From positions 1 through 50,603 of the forward strand of contig JAAFHV010000032.1 of assembly GCA_013297655.1 (NCBI GenBank): a DNA stretch of 50,603 nucleotides, read 5' to 3'. Positions 28,063 through 37,661 of this stretch are shown in pieces. This stretch comes from Myxococcales bacterium. Lineage in GTDB: Bacteria; Myxococcota_A; Polyangia; Polyangiales; Polyangiaceae. Under the pieces are notes generated by a model. It worked only from the letters and a program-made list of their open reading frames with translations. It was not told the DNA's origin and did not search any database. How positions within the stretch are numbered: position 1 is the first letter of the stretch; each line of letters starts with the position of its first letter. The position numbers and the translations under genes were made by a program.

Positions 28063-28277
28063 GGAGAACCTCGGATCGTGGAGTGGACCTCGTGCTCCCG
28101 GGTTGGAGGGCGGACACGTGGTCGAGTCGCGCGCCGTCGTGGCGCTCGGTGCCCCTTGAGCAAGCGCGGGGCCACTCGAAAAGCACGCAAACTTGGGCCA
28201 TCCGAACGTGAGCATCCGCCCCGCGACGGGCGCGCCCTGGGCACGCCCGCCTCGTGGTACGGCCCTCGAAGCTCCCC

Positions 28278-28757
28278 TCAGCCGTTGTCGCAAATCATGC
28301 CGAGGTCGTCGCGGCTCTGCGAAATGCCGGTCACGAGCCACGCTTCGCCACGAAGCTCGATCCGCAAGAAGAGCTCGACCGACCCGCCCGCACGCGGTCG
28401 CGCACGGGCCACGATGCACCGCGCGTTCCACGACGTGGTCACGTTCATGCTCACGCTGTTCGTGAGGCTGCCGCCGAGAACGAGCATCGCGCGGCCGCTC
28501 GGCGTCGCGTCGCACGGACCACCGAGGCACGCCCTCACGCTCGCGCGCACCGCGCCGTCGGAGAGCGCCTCGGCGGCGGCCTTGTCGCCCTTCGTGACCG
28601 CGTCGAGGAACGTTTGGGCGAGGGCGCGTTGGGGCTGCGCACGAACGGTCACGACGACGACGAGCACCACGAGGACGGCGGTCCCGATCGAGATGAATGC
28701 CTTGAAACCGAGCTTCTTGGGTACGACATCGGGTTGCGGCTCGTGTTGCATCGTCAT
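28278..28757 (-). CDS. Small membrane-anchored protein, possibly NTF2-like
   Basis: The product has 159 residues: a short cytoplasmic start, one membrane helix (~20-40), and an outer domain beginning ALAQTFLDAVTKGDKAAAEALSDGAV, a pattern seen in NTF2/SnoaL-like or DUF4878-type folds. A Cys pair (CLGGPC) could form a disulphide. The ribosome site GGGGGA is next to the ATG. It precedes the Asp-rich lipoprotein on the same strand with a 215-bp gap. Function unknown. Confidence 0.65.
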   Translation of the reverse strand: MTMQHEPQPDVVPKKLGFKAFISIGTAVLVVLVVVVTVRAQPQRALAQTFLDAVTKGDKAAAEALSDGAVRASVRACLGGPCDATPSGRAMLVLGGSLTNSVSMNVTTSWNARCIVARARPRAGGSVELFLRIELRGEAWLVTGISQSRDDLGMICDNG

Positions 28758-28921
28758 GGATCCCCCTGACCGGCCGCACGGCGCCGTCTCGGCTCCGAAG
28801 GTAACAAAGCACGGCCACCTCGCGACATGAGCAAACCGCTCGCGAAAGCTGTTTTTCCTCGTCCGCGGCGCTCTTCGCCCGTTCCGGTTGTCGTCTCGCG
28901 GCAGCGTCGTATCCTCGAAGG

Positions 28922-29419
28922 ATGCGCTCTTCTTTTCTTCCCGTCGCCTTCACGCTCTTCGCTTCTACCGTCGGCTGCTCCGTCACCACGAGCCCCGAGG
29001 AAGGCGTGCCCACGTTCACGGCCGACGAGGTGCGCCCCAGCATCGAGGGCACCTGGAACGGCACGATCACCGAAGGTGGCTCCCAAAAGCCGCTCAAGCT
29101 CACGTTGAAGTACGTAAAGGGCGGCGTCACCACGCAGTGCTCGAACCGCACGCTGAACGAGCCCGGAGCGCTTCGTATCAATTGCGTCGACGTGTCCACC
29201 CTGAACCTCGAGGGCGACATCGCACTAAATGGGCAGATTACGGTCGTGAATGGCTCCTTCATGATCATGGAGAGCAAATTCCAAAATCGCGGAGAGGTCT
29301 CTCTCCAGAGCCCCGCGAAGACGACCACGCGACTCGACGCGATGCTCGCGAACGGAAAGCTCGAAGGCAGCCTCACCCTCGAAGAGGGCAAGAGCATCAC
29401 GATCGCGCTCGCGCGCTGA
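28922..29419 (+). CDS. Small lipoprotein of unknown function
   Basis: The product has 165 residues: a signal peptide with lipobox STVGC (Cys19) and a compact beta-rich domain (IEGTWNGTITEGG, LKLTLKYVKGG, LEGDIALNGQITVVNG) like lipocalin-type or calycin-like small domains. No family is assigned. It is divergent from the membrane-anchored gene at 28278 and is followed by the antiporter gene. Confidence 0.7.
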   Translation: MRSSFLPVAFTLFASTVGCSVTTSPEEGVPTFTADEVRPSIEGTWNGTITEGGSQKPLKLTLKYVKGGVTTQCSNRTLNEPGALRINCVDVSTLNLEGDIALNGQITVVNGSFMIMESKFQNRGEVSLQSPAKTTTRLDAMLANGKLEGSLTLEEGKSITIALAR

Positions 29420-29471
29420 CACGGGACGAAGGACGGGCGCCGCCGCGTTGGACTATGCTCCAGCGGGCCTC

Positions 29472-31073
29472 ATGGTCCACCAAAGTGTCCTCGCCGTCCT
29501 GGCGCTGCTCTTCGCCGTCGGCCTCCTTCAGGTCGTCAGCTCGCGCCTCCGCATGTCGCTCCCGATCGTGCTCGTGCTCGGGGGAATCGCGATAAGCTAC
29601 GTCCCGAACGTGCCGCGCGTGCGGCTCGATCCGGACGTGGTGTTCCTCGTGTTCCTGCCTCCGCTCCTCTACGAAGCGGCCTGGTTCACCTCGCTTCGTG
29701 ACTTTTGGCGGCTCCGAAACGCGGTCCTTTTGCAGGCCCTCGGGCTCGTGCTCGTCACCTCCGTGGCCGTCGCGTTCGCGCTCCCTTGGCTCGTCCCCGG
29801 CGCTCCCTTGGCGCTCGGGTTCTTGCTCGGCGGCATCGTCTCGCCCCCCGACGCGGTCGCCGCCACGTCGGTGTTGCGTGGGCTCCCGGTCCCGAAGACG
29901 GCAGTCGCGATCCTCGAAGGCGAGAGCCTCGTGAACGACGCGTCGAGCTTGATCGTGTTTCGTTTCGCGCTCGCCACCCTCGCGACGGGGCAGTTCTCCC
30001 TCACGACCGCGGCGAGCAGCTTCTTCGCCGTCTCGATAGGCGGCGTTCTGATTGGCCTCGTCGTCGGCCACGTGGCCTATCTCGTCCACAAGCGGGTCAT
30101 CTCGTCGTCGGCGACCGATACCCTGCGAACGCTCATTACGCCCTATCTCATGTACCTCGCGGCCGAGTCGGTGCACTGCTCCGGCGTGCTCGCGGTCGTC
30201 AGCGGCGGTCTCTACTTGTCTTCCCGCGCGCACGAGTTCCTCGGCGCGAGATCGCGCGTGCAGGCGACGGGGGTGTGGTCCACGGTGGTTCATTTGCTGA
30301 ACTCGGTCGTGTTCATCTTCATCGGGCTCCAGCTCCCGCTCGTGGTCGGCGGGCTCGAAAAATCGGGTGGCCCGTCGCTGCGAGAGGCGATCGGAATCTC
30401 CGCTGCGCTCAGCGTGCTCGTCATCGCGGTGCGCCTCGGGTGGGTGTTCTTCGTGGCCTATACCCCGCGCCTCTTTCCGTCGCGCCGGCACCTCCCTCGG
30501 AGCCCGGACCAGTGGAAGATCGTGTTCCTCGTCGGTTGGGCAGGCATGCGCGGCGTAGTGTCGCTCGCTTCGGCGCTCGCCGTTCCTCTCGTCGTCGCGG
30601 AGGGAGTGCCCTTTCCCCATCGCGACCTCATCGTTTTCACCACGTTCGGGGTCATTTTTGCCACTCTCGTCATCCAAGGCATCACGATGCCCGTCGTCGT
30701 TCGTTGGCTGAAGTTCCCCTCCTCGCACCACGAGCGGGCGGCCCAAGCGCGCGCGCTCGACGCACGGATCGCGAGCGCGTGCCTCGACTACCTGCGGAGC
30801 TCGTGTGCAGACGATCTGCTCCACGACGGACCGTTCGCGAGGCTCGCGGCGCACTACGAGGCCGTCGTGGCCGAGGGCGAAATCGGAGACGTGAAGCCGG
30901 CAGAGCGACCCCTCGCGCGCTACCAGCTCGCCCTCCACGAGATCGCCGAGGTGCAGCGCGTCGAGATCGTGCGCGCGCGGCGAGCGGGCACGTTCGACTT
31001 CGAGCTCATCCGCGAGCGCCAAGAGGCGATCGATCTCGAGGCCGCCCGCCACGAGCCGACGGCAGACGAATGA
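29472..31073 (+). CDS. CPA1-family Na+/H+ antiporter
   Basis: The product has 533 residues and about 12 membrane segments. The conserved SPPDAVAATSVL and EGESLVNDASSLIVFRFAL (Asn-Asp ion site) identify the CPA1/NhaP group. A cytoplasmic tail (~420-533) rich in charged residues, possibly regulatory, follows. It exchanges Na+ or K+ for protons across the inner membrane. An in-frame TTG at 29448 is an alternative start. Neither start has a strong ribosome site. Confidence 0.9.
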   Translation: MVHQSVLAVLALLFAVGLLQVVSSRLRMSLPIVLVLGGIAISYVPNVPRVRLDPDVVFLVFLPPLLYEAAWFTSLRDFWRLRNAVLLQALGLVLVTSVAVAFALPWLVPGAPLALGFLLGGIVSPPDAVAATSVLRGLPVPKTAVAILEGESLVNDASSLIVFRFALATLATGQFSLTTAASSFFAVSIGGVLIGLVVGHVAYLVHKRVISSSATDTLRTLITPYLMYLAAESVHCSGVLAVVSGGLYLSSRAHEFLGARSRVQATGVWSTVVHLLNSVVFIFIGLQLPLVVGGLEKSGGPSLREAIGISAALSVLVIAVRLGWVFFVAYTPRLFPSRRHLPRSPDQWKIVFLVGWAGMRGVVSLASALAVPLVVAEGVPFPHRDLIVFTTFGVIFATLVIQGITMPVVVRWLKFPSSHHERAAQARALDARIASACLDYLRSSCADDLLHDGPFARLAAHYEAVVAEGEIGDVKPAERPLARYQLALHEIAEVQRVEIVRARRAGTFDFELIRERQEAIDLEAARHEPTADE

Positions 31074-31117
31074 GCGCGCGCACCGACACCGCCCAGCGCT
31101 GACCGAACCATGACAAT

Positions 31118-31135
31118 TGCCCGCGGAAACGGGCA
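31118..31135 (+). terminator. Hairpin after the antiporter gene
   Basis: TGCCCG and CGGGCA pair around the loop CGGAAA, 44 bp after the antiporter stop. No T-run follows. Confidence 0.35.
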
Positions 31136-31309
31136 GATGCGACATCAAAGGCTGTGGTGAGTGAACGGCCGATTCCGATCGCGAGCGCGGGCGGAAGAAT
31201 CGACGCGGGGCGCCACGACAATTCTCGACCGATCGTGATCGCGTCGCGACCGCGCCCCAACCACGGTTCACGGTCCTGCGAATGGCACGACTCTCGAATA
31301 GCGAGGGTC

Positions 31310-32638
31310 ATGGATCGAACGACTGCCCCGTCGCCTCCCCCCCGCAGCCGCGACGGTGCTCCTTGGGCGCTCTTCTTCGTTCTCTTGGGCCTCCTGGGGG
31401 TCGCGATCGGAGTGACCATCTTCACCCTCGTTCGGGCCAAGGAGAAGAGCCGCCCGCCCGGCTCCGTCAGCGCGCGTGGGAAGCCATCGGCTGGAAGCGA
31501 CACCGCGCTCCCGAACGCCCCCGCCCACCCGCCTCCGCTCCCCGAGTCGCTCTCGACCGCGGAGACGACGGCGCCGCGCGGTACGCCCGCGTCGAGCCTG
31601 CGTGCGCGACCCACGTGGGGCCTGCGCGAGCACCTCACGCCCCACGCGAAGGTGACCTCGCAATACGCGCCGCAGCTCACGAACCCGCTCGAGACGTTCC
31701 TCGCGGCTGCCCCCCTCGGGCCCGATTTCGCCGAAGGAACGCTTATCTGTCGATTCCAATCGTTCAACAAGCACGACACGTTCGCGGGCGACGATTTGCA
31801 CGCCCGGGTCACGTTCGGGGCCACCCCCGAGGTCGCCAACGACGGGCCGGAGGACGGCAACTTGGCCTTCGTGAGCGCGCCGCTCGTGCACCTCGCGAAG
31901 GGCGAGCGCATCGCCTATCAAGTGTTCGATCGTGACGTATTCGGCATCACCGCGATGAGCACCACGGCGGTCACCTTCACTGGCATTCCCGTCGTCGCGA
32001 TGGACTCCGGCGCGGCGGTGGAGTGCCGCGGCCTCTCGGGCGCCGCGCTCGGAAACGCGATCGCGACTCGTGCCGCCGCCGCCACGATCACCCTCGCCGA
32101 GATCGAGCGCACCAAGCCGGACGAGACCCGCGCCGACTGGGGATTTCCGGCCGAGCCGCTCCAGCGCGCGGAGCGACAAATCGCCGATACCGCGGCGCTC
32201 GCGGGGTGGGACGAACCGGGAGTGCACGAGCGCGTCGGCACGCTGGCGACATTGGCCGCGCGAGCGCGGACGGCGCGTGAAGAGCTGTTCGATCGATTGT
32301 ATACGAGCGCGGGCACGACGATGAAGCTCGGGCCGATGACGGTCACGGTGACGGAGGCGAGCGCGGAGCCGGGTCGCGTGCCGATCGCAGTGAAAAACAC
32401 GGGGGCCGTCGCGGCGACGTTCGGCGACCACCACACGACCTTTTACGTCGCGACGCGGAGGGGGGGCCCTGCGTGGGCACACCTCACGACCGCGCCAGGG
32501 ACGGCGGGGGTCTCCGCAAAGCTCGAGCCCGGCGAGACGCGGGCAGAGCAGATCGTGACCCTGGGGTCGCTCCCCGAGGGCACGCTCCTCCTCGCCGCCT
32601 GCACCGGCCGCACCTGCGGTTTCGCGCGCGCGAAATGA
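31310..32638 (+). CDS. Single-pass membrane protein of unknown function
   Basis: The product has 442 residues: a cytoplasmic N-terminus (~20), one membrane helix (GAPWALFFVLLGLLGVAIGV, ~20-45), a Pro/Ser/Ala linker to ~105, and a large outer region. The last ~110 residues (MKLGPMTVTVTEASAEPGRV and PIAVKNTG) look like the immunoglobulin-like DUF4352 fold; this is tentative. ATG 31310 has GAGGG three bases upstream. The frame is open further upstream without coding character. Confidence 0.65.
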   Translation: MDRTTAPSPPPRSRDGAPWALFFVLLGLLGVAIGVTIFTLVRAKEKSRPPGSVSARGKPSAGSDTALPNAPAHPPPLPESLSTAETTAPRGTPASSLRARPTWGLREHLTPHAKVTSQYAPQLTNPLETFLAAAPLGPDFAEGTLICRFQSFNKHDTFAGDDLHARVTFGATPEVANDGPEDGNLAFVSAPLVHLAKGERIAYQVFDRDVFGITAMSTTAVTFTGIPVVAMDSGAAVECRGLSGAALGNAIATRAAAATITLAEIERTKPDETRADWGFPAEPLQRAERQIADTAALAGWDEPGVHERVGTLATLAARARTAREELFDRLYTSAGTTMKLGPMTVTVTEASAEPGRVPIAVKNTGAVAATFGDHHTTFYVATRRGGPAWAHLTTAPGTAGVSAKLEPGETRAEQIVTLGSLPEGTLLLAACTGRTCGFARAK

Positions 32639-32705
32639 CCGAGCCGCAGCTCACGTCGAGCGCGACTCACGAAGCATGCAATCTACACCAATCGCGCGTC
32701 AGGCG

Positions 32706-34178
32706 TCAGGCGCGAGCCACGTGCGGCGCGACCTTGCGGTAGACCGTCTCGTAGTCTGCCACCCGCTCGTCCCACCCGAAACGCTGCGCCATTCCGCGGC
32801 GACGGAGCTCTTGCATCGCGGCGCGATCGGCCCCGCGGCCGGTGCCCCACGCGGAGAGGGCGCTCGCGAGGCCGAACGTGAGCCCACCCTCGTCGAAGTG
32901 CTCGAAGACGAACCCGTTCCCTCGATTTCGTCGTGGATCGTAGTGCGACACAGTGTCGGCGAGGCCGCCCGTTTTGTGCACGATCGGCGGCGTGCCGTAG
33001 GCCAAGCTGTACATCTGGTTCAGGCCGCAGGGCTCGTAGCGCGAAGGCATGAGGAAGAAGTCGGACCCGGCCTCCACGAGGTGGGCGAGCGGCTCGCTGA
33101 AGCCGGCGCGGTGCACCACCTGCTTCGGGAACGCGCGGCCGAGGTCGGAGAAGAGAGCCTCGTATTTCGGCTCGCCGGTGCCGAGCACGAGGAGCTGCAC
33201 GGCCTTGTTCGCGAAGAGGCGCGGCAAGACGGCCGAACAAAGGTCGAACCCTTTTTGCCATACGAGACGCGACACGATGCCAATCAGCGGCACGTGCTCC
33301 GCATAAGGCAATCGCGCGGCGCGGAGGAGCTCGCGTTTGCACGCCTCTTTGCCCTCGAGCGAGTCTGCCGAATAGCGCACCGGGAGGTGCACGTCGGTCG
33401 CCGGGCTCCACTCTCCCTCTTCGATCCCGTTCAAGATGCCGAAGAGCACGTCGGAGCGCTCGCGGAGAAACCTATCGAGGCCGACGCCGTGCTCCGGACG
33501 CTGGATTTCCCGCGCGTAGGTGGGGCTCACGGTGGTGATCGCGTTGGCGTAGAGAATGCCAGTCAGGAGGAAATTGATTCGCCCTTCTTGGAGCTGCTCT
33601 TGGTGGAGCCGGTGCGCGTCCGCCCCGAGGCCGATTTGCGGAATCACGCTCGCGTCGAAGGTGCCCTGGTGCCCGATGTTGTGAATGGTCAGGATCGAGC
33701 GTGTCTTCTCGAAGAGGCGATCCCAGGAGTAGACCGTCTTCAAGAGGAGAGGGAGGAGCGCGGTCTGCCAGTCGTTCGCGTGAACGATGTCCGGCGCGAA
33801 GCCGAGGCGCTGCGCGATGACGAGCGCGGCGTGGGAGAGCACCGCGAAACGAAGGTGCTCGTCCGGATCTTGGGTGTACACGTTGGCGCGATCGAAGAGA
33901 GCGCCGCACTTCACGAAGTAGACCGGCACGTCGGTGCCCGGGAGGGGGCAGGAGTGCACCGAGAAGTGCACCTCGTTCGGGCCGAGCTTCAGCGTCGCCT
34001 TCGCGATCACGAGCTCGAACGTGCGCCCCTTCTCCAGCACGCGAGGGAACATCGGCATGACGACCCGCACGTCGTGGCCGCGGCCGCGGAGCGCACGTGG
34101 GAGCGCCGCCGACACGTCGCCGAGCCCGCCCGTCTTGGCGAAAGGAGAAACCTCGGAGGCGACAAAAAGAACCTTCAC
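32706..34178 (-). CDS. glgA: Glycogen synthase (GT5)
   Basis: The product has 490 residues, normal for bacterial GlgA. It transfers glucose from ADP-glucose to alpha-1,4-glucan. The N-terminal domain begins VKVLFVASEVSPFAKTGGLG, with the substrate-binding KTGGL at 15-19. HANDWQTALLP, TIHNIGHQG and NGIEEGEW are conserved, and the C-terminal GT-B domain has SRLVWQKG and PSRYEPCGLNQ. The GTG start has AGGGG four bases upstream. It is divergent from the ligase cluster, sharing a 74-bp promoter region. No other glycogen gene is in the window. Confidence 0.93.
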   Translation of the reverse strand: MKVLFVASEVSPFAKTGGLGDVSAALPRALRGRGHDVRVVMPMFPRVLEKGRTFELVIAKATLKLGPNEVHFSVHSCPLPGTDVPVYFVKCGALFDRANVYTQDPDEHLRFAVLSHAALVIAQRLGFAPDIVHANDWQTALLPLLLKTVYSWDRLFEKTRSILTIHNIGHQGTFDASVIPQIGLGADAHRLHQEQLQEGRINFLLTGILYANAITTVSPTYAREIQRPEHGVGLDRFLRERSDVLFGILNGIEEGEWSPATDVHLPVRYSADSLEGKEACKRELLRAARLPYAEHVPLIGIVSRLVWQKGFDLCSAVLPRLFANKAVQLLVLGTGEPKYEALFSDLGRAFPKQVVHRAGFSEPLAHLVEAGSDFFLMPSRYEPCGLNQMYSLAYGTPPIVHKTGGLADTVSHYDPRRNRGNGFVFEHFDEGGLTFGLASALSAWGTGRGADRAAMQELRRRGMAQRFGWDERVADYETVYRKVAPHVARA

Positions 34179-34252
34179 GCGGCCCCTATACACGCATGTT
34201 CGCGCGAACGTCACCCACCACGAGGACAAAGAATGGGGTAAGGTGGCTTGGA

Positions 34253-35485
34253 GTGGACATCGTCTTCCTCGAGCCCTGCTTCCCCCAGAACCAGCGCGAG
34301 TTCGTCCGCGCCCTCCATGCCGTCGGTGCACGCGTCACCGGCATCGGCGAGAGGCCAAAATCCAGCCTCGACGACGAGCTACGGCGCTGGCTCACCCACT
34401 ACGAGCAGGTCGGAAACGTCACCAGCCAGGGCGAGGTGGAGCGCGCGGTGCGCTTCGTCCAGTCCAAGGTGAAGGTGCAGCGGCTCGAGGCGGTGGTCGA
34501 GGCGCACGTGATGAACGCGGCCAAGGTCCGCGAGGCCTGCGGGATCCCGGGCACCAGCTCGCGGACCACGTACCTCTGTCGCGACAAACCGACCATGAAA
34601 GAGGTGCTCACGAAGGCGGGCGTACCTTGTGCGCAATCCATCGGGAGCGGCGACCGCGCCGAGATCCACGACTTCGTGAAGCGCATCGGTCTGCCCGTGA
34701 TCGTGAAGCCCCGCGACGGCGCCGGCGCGTCTGGCACCCGCCGCGTCGATCGCATCGAAGATCTCGACGCCACCCTCGCGTCGTTCGGGGTCGGCGGCAA
34801 CACGACCGGCGCGAGCGTCGCGGTAGAAGAGTTCATCGAGGGCCACGAGGGCTTCTACGACACGCTCACGATCGACGGCCGCGTGGTGCACGACTTCGCC
34901 TGCCACTACTACCCGAACGTGCTCGAGGCGATGCGAACGCGCTGGATTTCCCCGCAGTTCGTCACCACGAACCGGCTCGACTCGGTCTCCGCCTACGCCG
35001 AGGTGAAGGCGATGGGGCAAAAGGTCATCACCGCCCTCGGCATCGAGACGTCGGCCACCCACATGGAGTGGTTCTTCGGTCCGAAGGGGCTCAAGTTCAA
35101 CGAAATCGGGTGTCGTCCCCCGGGTGTGCGGGCGTGGGTTCTCTACGCCGCGGCGAACGACATCGACATCTACCGCGAGTGGGCGAGCTGCGTCGTGCAC
35201 CGAAGGCCGAGCCAAAAGCCTTCCCGTCGGCGCGCGGCGGGCATCATCGCGCTCCGCCCCGATCGCGACGGGCGCATCGTCGGCTACGAAGGGGTGGACG
35301 AAGTGCGGCGCAGGTTCGGCGGGAACGTGATCGACATGCACCTCCCCGCCCCTGGAACTGCCACTCAGCCGGTCGAGGCCGGATACATGGCGAACGCCTG
35401 GGTACGATTGGTCGCGAACGACTACGACGAGCTCCGGGGGATGCTCGATTTCGTAGGCCAGACGCTGAAAGTTCGCGGAGGTTAG
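34253..35485 (+). CDS. ATP-grasp amide ligase, first gene of the ligase cluster
   Basis: The product has 410 residues: an N-terminal pre-ATP-grasp domain starting VDIVFLEPCFPQNQREFVRA, then ATP-grasp with Lys152 (VIVKPRDGAGASGT), Glu192-193 (VEEFIEG), Glu272 (HMEWFF), Asn283/Glu284 and Arg288 (NEIGCRPPG). Such enzymes join a carboxylate to an amine through an acyl phosphate. It aligns with the protein at 24016 in start, length and active site. The GTG at 34253 has AAGGTGG six bases upstream; an ATG 57 nt earlier is in frame but lacks support. It begins 3 bp before the cyanophycinase-like gene, so the two form one transcript. Substrate unknown. Confidence 0.85.
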   Translation: MDIVFLEPCFPQNQREFVRALHAVGARVTGIGERPKSSLDDELRRWLTHYEQVGNVTSQGEVERAVRFVQSKVKVQRLEAVVEAHVMNAAKVREACGIPGTSSRTTYLCRDKPTMKEVLTKAGVPCAQSIGSGDRAEIHDFVKRIGLPVIVKPRDGAGASGTRRVDRIEDLDATLASFGVGGNTTGASVAVEEFIEGHEGFYDTLTIDGRVVHDFACHYYPNVLEAMRTRWISPQFVTTNRLDSVSAYAEVKAMGQKVITALGIETSATHMEWFFGPKGLKFNEIGCRPPGVRAWVLYAAANDIDIYREWASCVVHRRPSQKPSRRRAAGIIALRPDRDGRIVGYEGVDEVRRRFGGNVIDMHLPAPGTATQPVEAGYMANAWVRLVANDYDELRGMLDFVGQTLKVRGG

Positions 35486-35487
35486 GA

Positions 35488-36525
35488 GTGCGAAAGAGCA
35501 CCCGTGTGAAAGTCGCGCCGGAGGTCCCCACCCGGCGCAGCACCGATCCGAAACCCGAGACGCGACGTCACGCACCGAAGGCCCTCGTGCTCCTCGGCGC
35601 GCAGCGCTTCGATCCGACCCTCGGCGCCGCGATGGAAGAGCTCGGCGTCAAAGGAAAGATCGCCACCATCACCGCTGGCTGGCAAGAGCGCGAGGACGAC
35701 GACGAAGATCTCCGCGAGCACTGCAGCGGGCGCGCCATCAACTTGCGCCTCCATGCCCGCGCGGAGGCTATTTTTGCAGGCGATCCGGTCTTCAACGAGG
35801 CCCACCGCGAGCGGCAAGCGCTGCTTCGTCATCGCCAAGATTTTTACCGCGTCCGCCTCGAGCACCTCATCGACGCGGAGCTCGTCATCAAGAGCCGCAA
35901 GGCGCCCGCGTCGCTCCTGGAAGACGAGTCGAACGTGTCCGTCTCCGGAATTCGCGAGCTCGACGCGCTCCACCTCGAGCGTTGCGCGCGCGACAAACGC
36001 GCCTTCGAGGAGCGCTGGCACCCGAAAGACCGCCCCGCCGTCGCGCGCGAGCGAGCCGAGATCGCATCGATCCTCGACGACTGCGAGGCGATCGCGATCG
36101 CGGGCGGCCACGTCGCCTCTCTTTTGAATCGACTCACCCTGTTCGGGATCGACGATCTCGTCGGCGACAAAGTCGTCTTCGCGTGGTGCGCGGGGGCGAT
36201 GGCGCTCGCGGATCGTGTGGTGCTGTTCCACGACTCGCCTCCGCAGGGGCCGGGCGCGGCGGAGGTGCTCGACACCGGCCTCGGCATCGCGCGCGGCATC
36301 GTGGTGCTCCCGCAGCCGGAGATGCGCCTTCGCACGGACGACAAGGTCCGCGTCGAGCTCATGGCGCGGCGCTTTTCGCCTGCCACGTGCGTCGCGCTCC
36401 CGGCGCGCTCGCGTGTCACCTGGGGGGCCGGGTTTCCGAAATCCGCCCATGGCGCGACCGAGCTCCGTGTCGACGGCACCCACGGGCCCATCGCCGCCCG
36501 CTCGTCGGAGAGCCTGCAGTCATGA
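35488..36525 (+). CDS. Cyanophycinase-like (class I amidotransferase fold) protein with Cys nucleophile
   Basis: The product has 345 residues with a basic N-terminal extension (~30), then a DJ-1/S51-like alpha/beta core. AIAIAGGHVASLLNRL (~201-216) corresponds to the GG-D/H-x-x-L segment of cyanophycinase. The nucleophile elbow reads FAWCAGAMALAD, putting Cys234 where S51 peptidases have Ser, followed by a possible catalytic His248 (LFHDSPP). Cyanophycinase cleaves beta-Asp-Arg amides, and this protein probably hydrolyses or transfers an amide made by the neighbouring ligases. The GTG start has GGAGG/TAGGA. The gap to the ligase is 2 bp, and the overlap with the next gene is 4 bp (ATGA). Confidence 0.75.
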   Translation: MRKSTRVKVAPEVPTRRSTDPKPETRRHAPKALVLLGAQRFDPTLGAAMEELGVKGKIATITAGWQEREDDDEDLREHCSGRAINLRLHARAEAIFAGDPVFNEAHRERQALLRHRQDFYRVRLEHLIDAELVIKSRKAPASLLEDESNVSVSGIRELDALHLERCARDKRAFEERWHPKDRPAVARERAEIASILDDCEAIAIAGGHVASLLNRLTLFGIDDLVGDKVVFAWCAGAMALADRVVLFHDSPPQGPGAAEVLDTGLGIARGIVVLPQPEMRLRTDDKVRVELMARRFSPATCVALPARSRVTWGAGFPKSAHGATELRVDGTHGPIAARSSESLQS

Positions 36526-37658
36526 CGCCCTCCATTCGCACCCTCCTCGACGGCCCCGCCGACGCGCAGAAGGTCGACGAGTTTTTGGCCAATCGCTCCT
36601 TTCCACTCGTGGAGGGGCGCAGCGTCACCGTGGTTTGGCGCGGCGAAGCAGAGGGCGTCAGCCTCCGCCATTGGATCTTCGGGCTCGAGTCGTCGAACGC
36701 GCTCGCCCGCGTGCCGAACACCGACCTCTGGCACCTCACCCTCGAGCTTCCTCCCCGATCGCGTGTAGAGTACAAGCTCGAGGTACACCACAAGAACGGG
36801 AGTCAGTGGATCGAGGATCCGCGGAACCCGAACCGCGCGCGCGACCCGTTCGGGGCGAACTCGGTCATGCAGGGCGAAGGTTACGAGCCGCCCACGTTCG
36901 TGCACCCGGATCCGGAGGCGCGCCCTGGCCTCCTCGAGCCGTTCAAGTTCAAGAGCCGCGCCCTCGGCGGCTTCCGATCGGGCCATATTTACCTGCCCGC
37001 GCGCTTCCGTCGCTCGCGCCTCTACCCGCTCCTCGTCGTCCACGACGGCAGCGACTACATCAACTACACGGGGATGAAGACCATCCTCGACAACCTCATC
37101 CACAACCTCGAAATCCCGGACATGATCGTGGCGTTCACGGACTCGCCCGACCGGCTCCAGGAGTATGCCAATCACGAGGGGCACGCTCGGTTCCTCACCG
37201 AAGAGCTCCTCGCCGATCTCACCCGCCGCCTCCCGCTCTTGGATCGGCCGCAGGCGCGTTGCCTCATGGGCGCCAGCTTCGGCGCGGTCGCCGCGTTCTC
37301 CACTGCGCATCGGTATCCGGACGTATGGGGCAGGCTGCTCCTCCAGTCGGGCAGCTTCGCGTTCACCGATATCGGCAAACAGAACCGCCGCGGCCCGCTC
37401 TTCGACAAGGTCGTCGAGTTCATGAACGTGTATCGCGAGAAGCCGATCGCGCTCTCGGAGCGCGTGTTCCTCACGTGCGGCGTGTACGAGTCGCTCATCT
37501 ACGAGAACCGGTCGCTCGTGCCGATGCTCGACGCGACGGGAATGCAGGTCCGGTTCGTGGAGTCGCGCGACGGCCACAACTGGGAAAACTGGCGTGATCG
37601 TCTCCGCGAAGGGCTCTCCTGGCTCTTCCCCGGGCCGCTCATGTTCATCTACGAATGA
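36522..37658 (+). CDS. Esterase D-like alpha/beta hydrolase with CBM48-like N-terminus (Fes type)
   Basis: The product has 378 residues. The N-terminal beta domain (~30-115; VTVVWRGEAEGVSLRHWIFG then DPRNPNRARDPFGANSV) resembles the early-set domain of enterochelin esterase. The catalytic domain follows, with GASFGA (Ser252), His352 (RDGHNWENWR) and an acid probably at Glu323 or nearby. The family hydrolyses ester bonds such as those of ferric enterobactin. No siderophore genes are seen here, so the substrate is open. The ATG overlaps the preceding stop by 4 bp. Confidence 0.85.
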   Translation: MTPSIRTLLDGPADAQKVDEFLANRSFPLVEGRSVTVVWRGEAEGVSLRHWIFGLESSNALARVPNTDLWHLTLELPPRSRVEYKLEVHHKNGSQWIEDPRNPNRARDPFGANSVMQGEGYEPPTFVHPDPEARPGLLEPFKFKSRALGGFRSGHIYLPARFRRSRLYPLLVVHDGSDYINYTGMKTILDNLIHNLEIPDMIVAFTDSPDRLQEYANHEGHARFLTEELLADLTRRLPLLDRPQARCLMGASFGAVAAFSTAHRYPDVWGRLLLQSGSFAFTDIGKQNRRGPLFDKVVEFMNVYREKPIALSERVFLTCGVYESLIYENRSLVPMLDATGMQVRFVESRDGHNWENWRDRLREGLSWLFPGPLMFIYE

Positions 37659-37661
37659 CGG

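Noticed and set aside
36522-37658. Siderophore (enterobactin) esterase locus
   Set aside because: The Fes-like fold is present, but there are no siderophore synthesis, TonB-receptor or Fur-box features.
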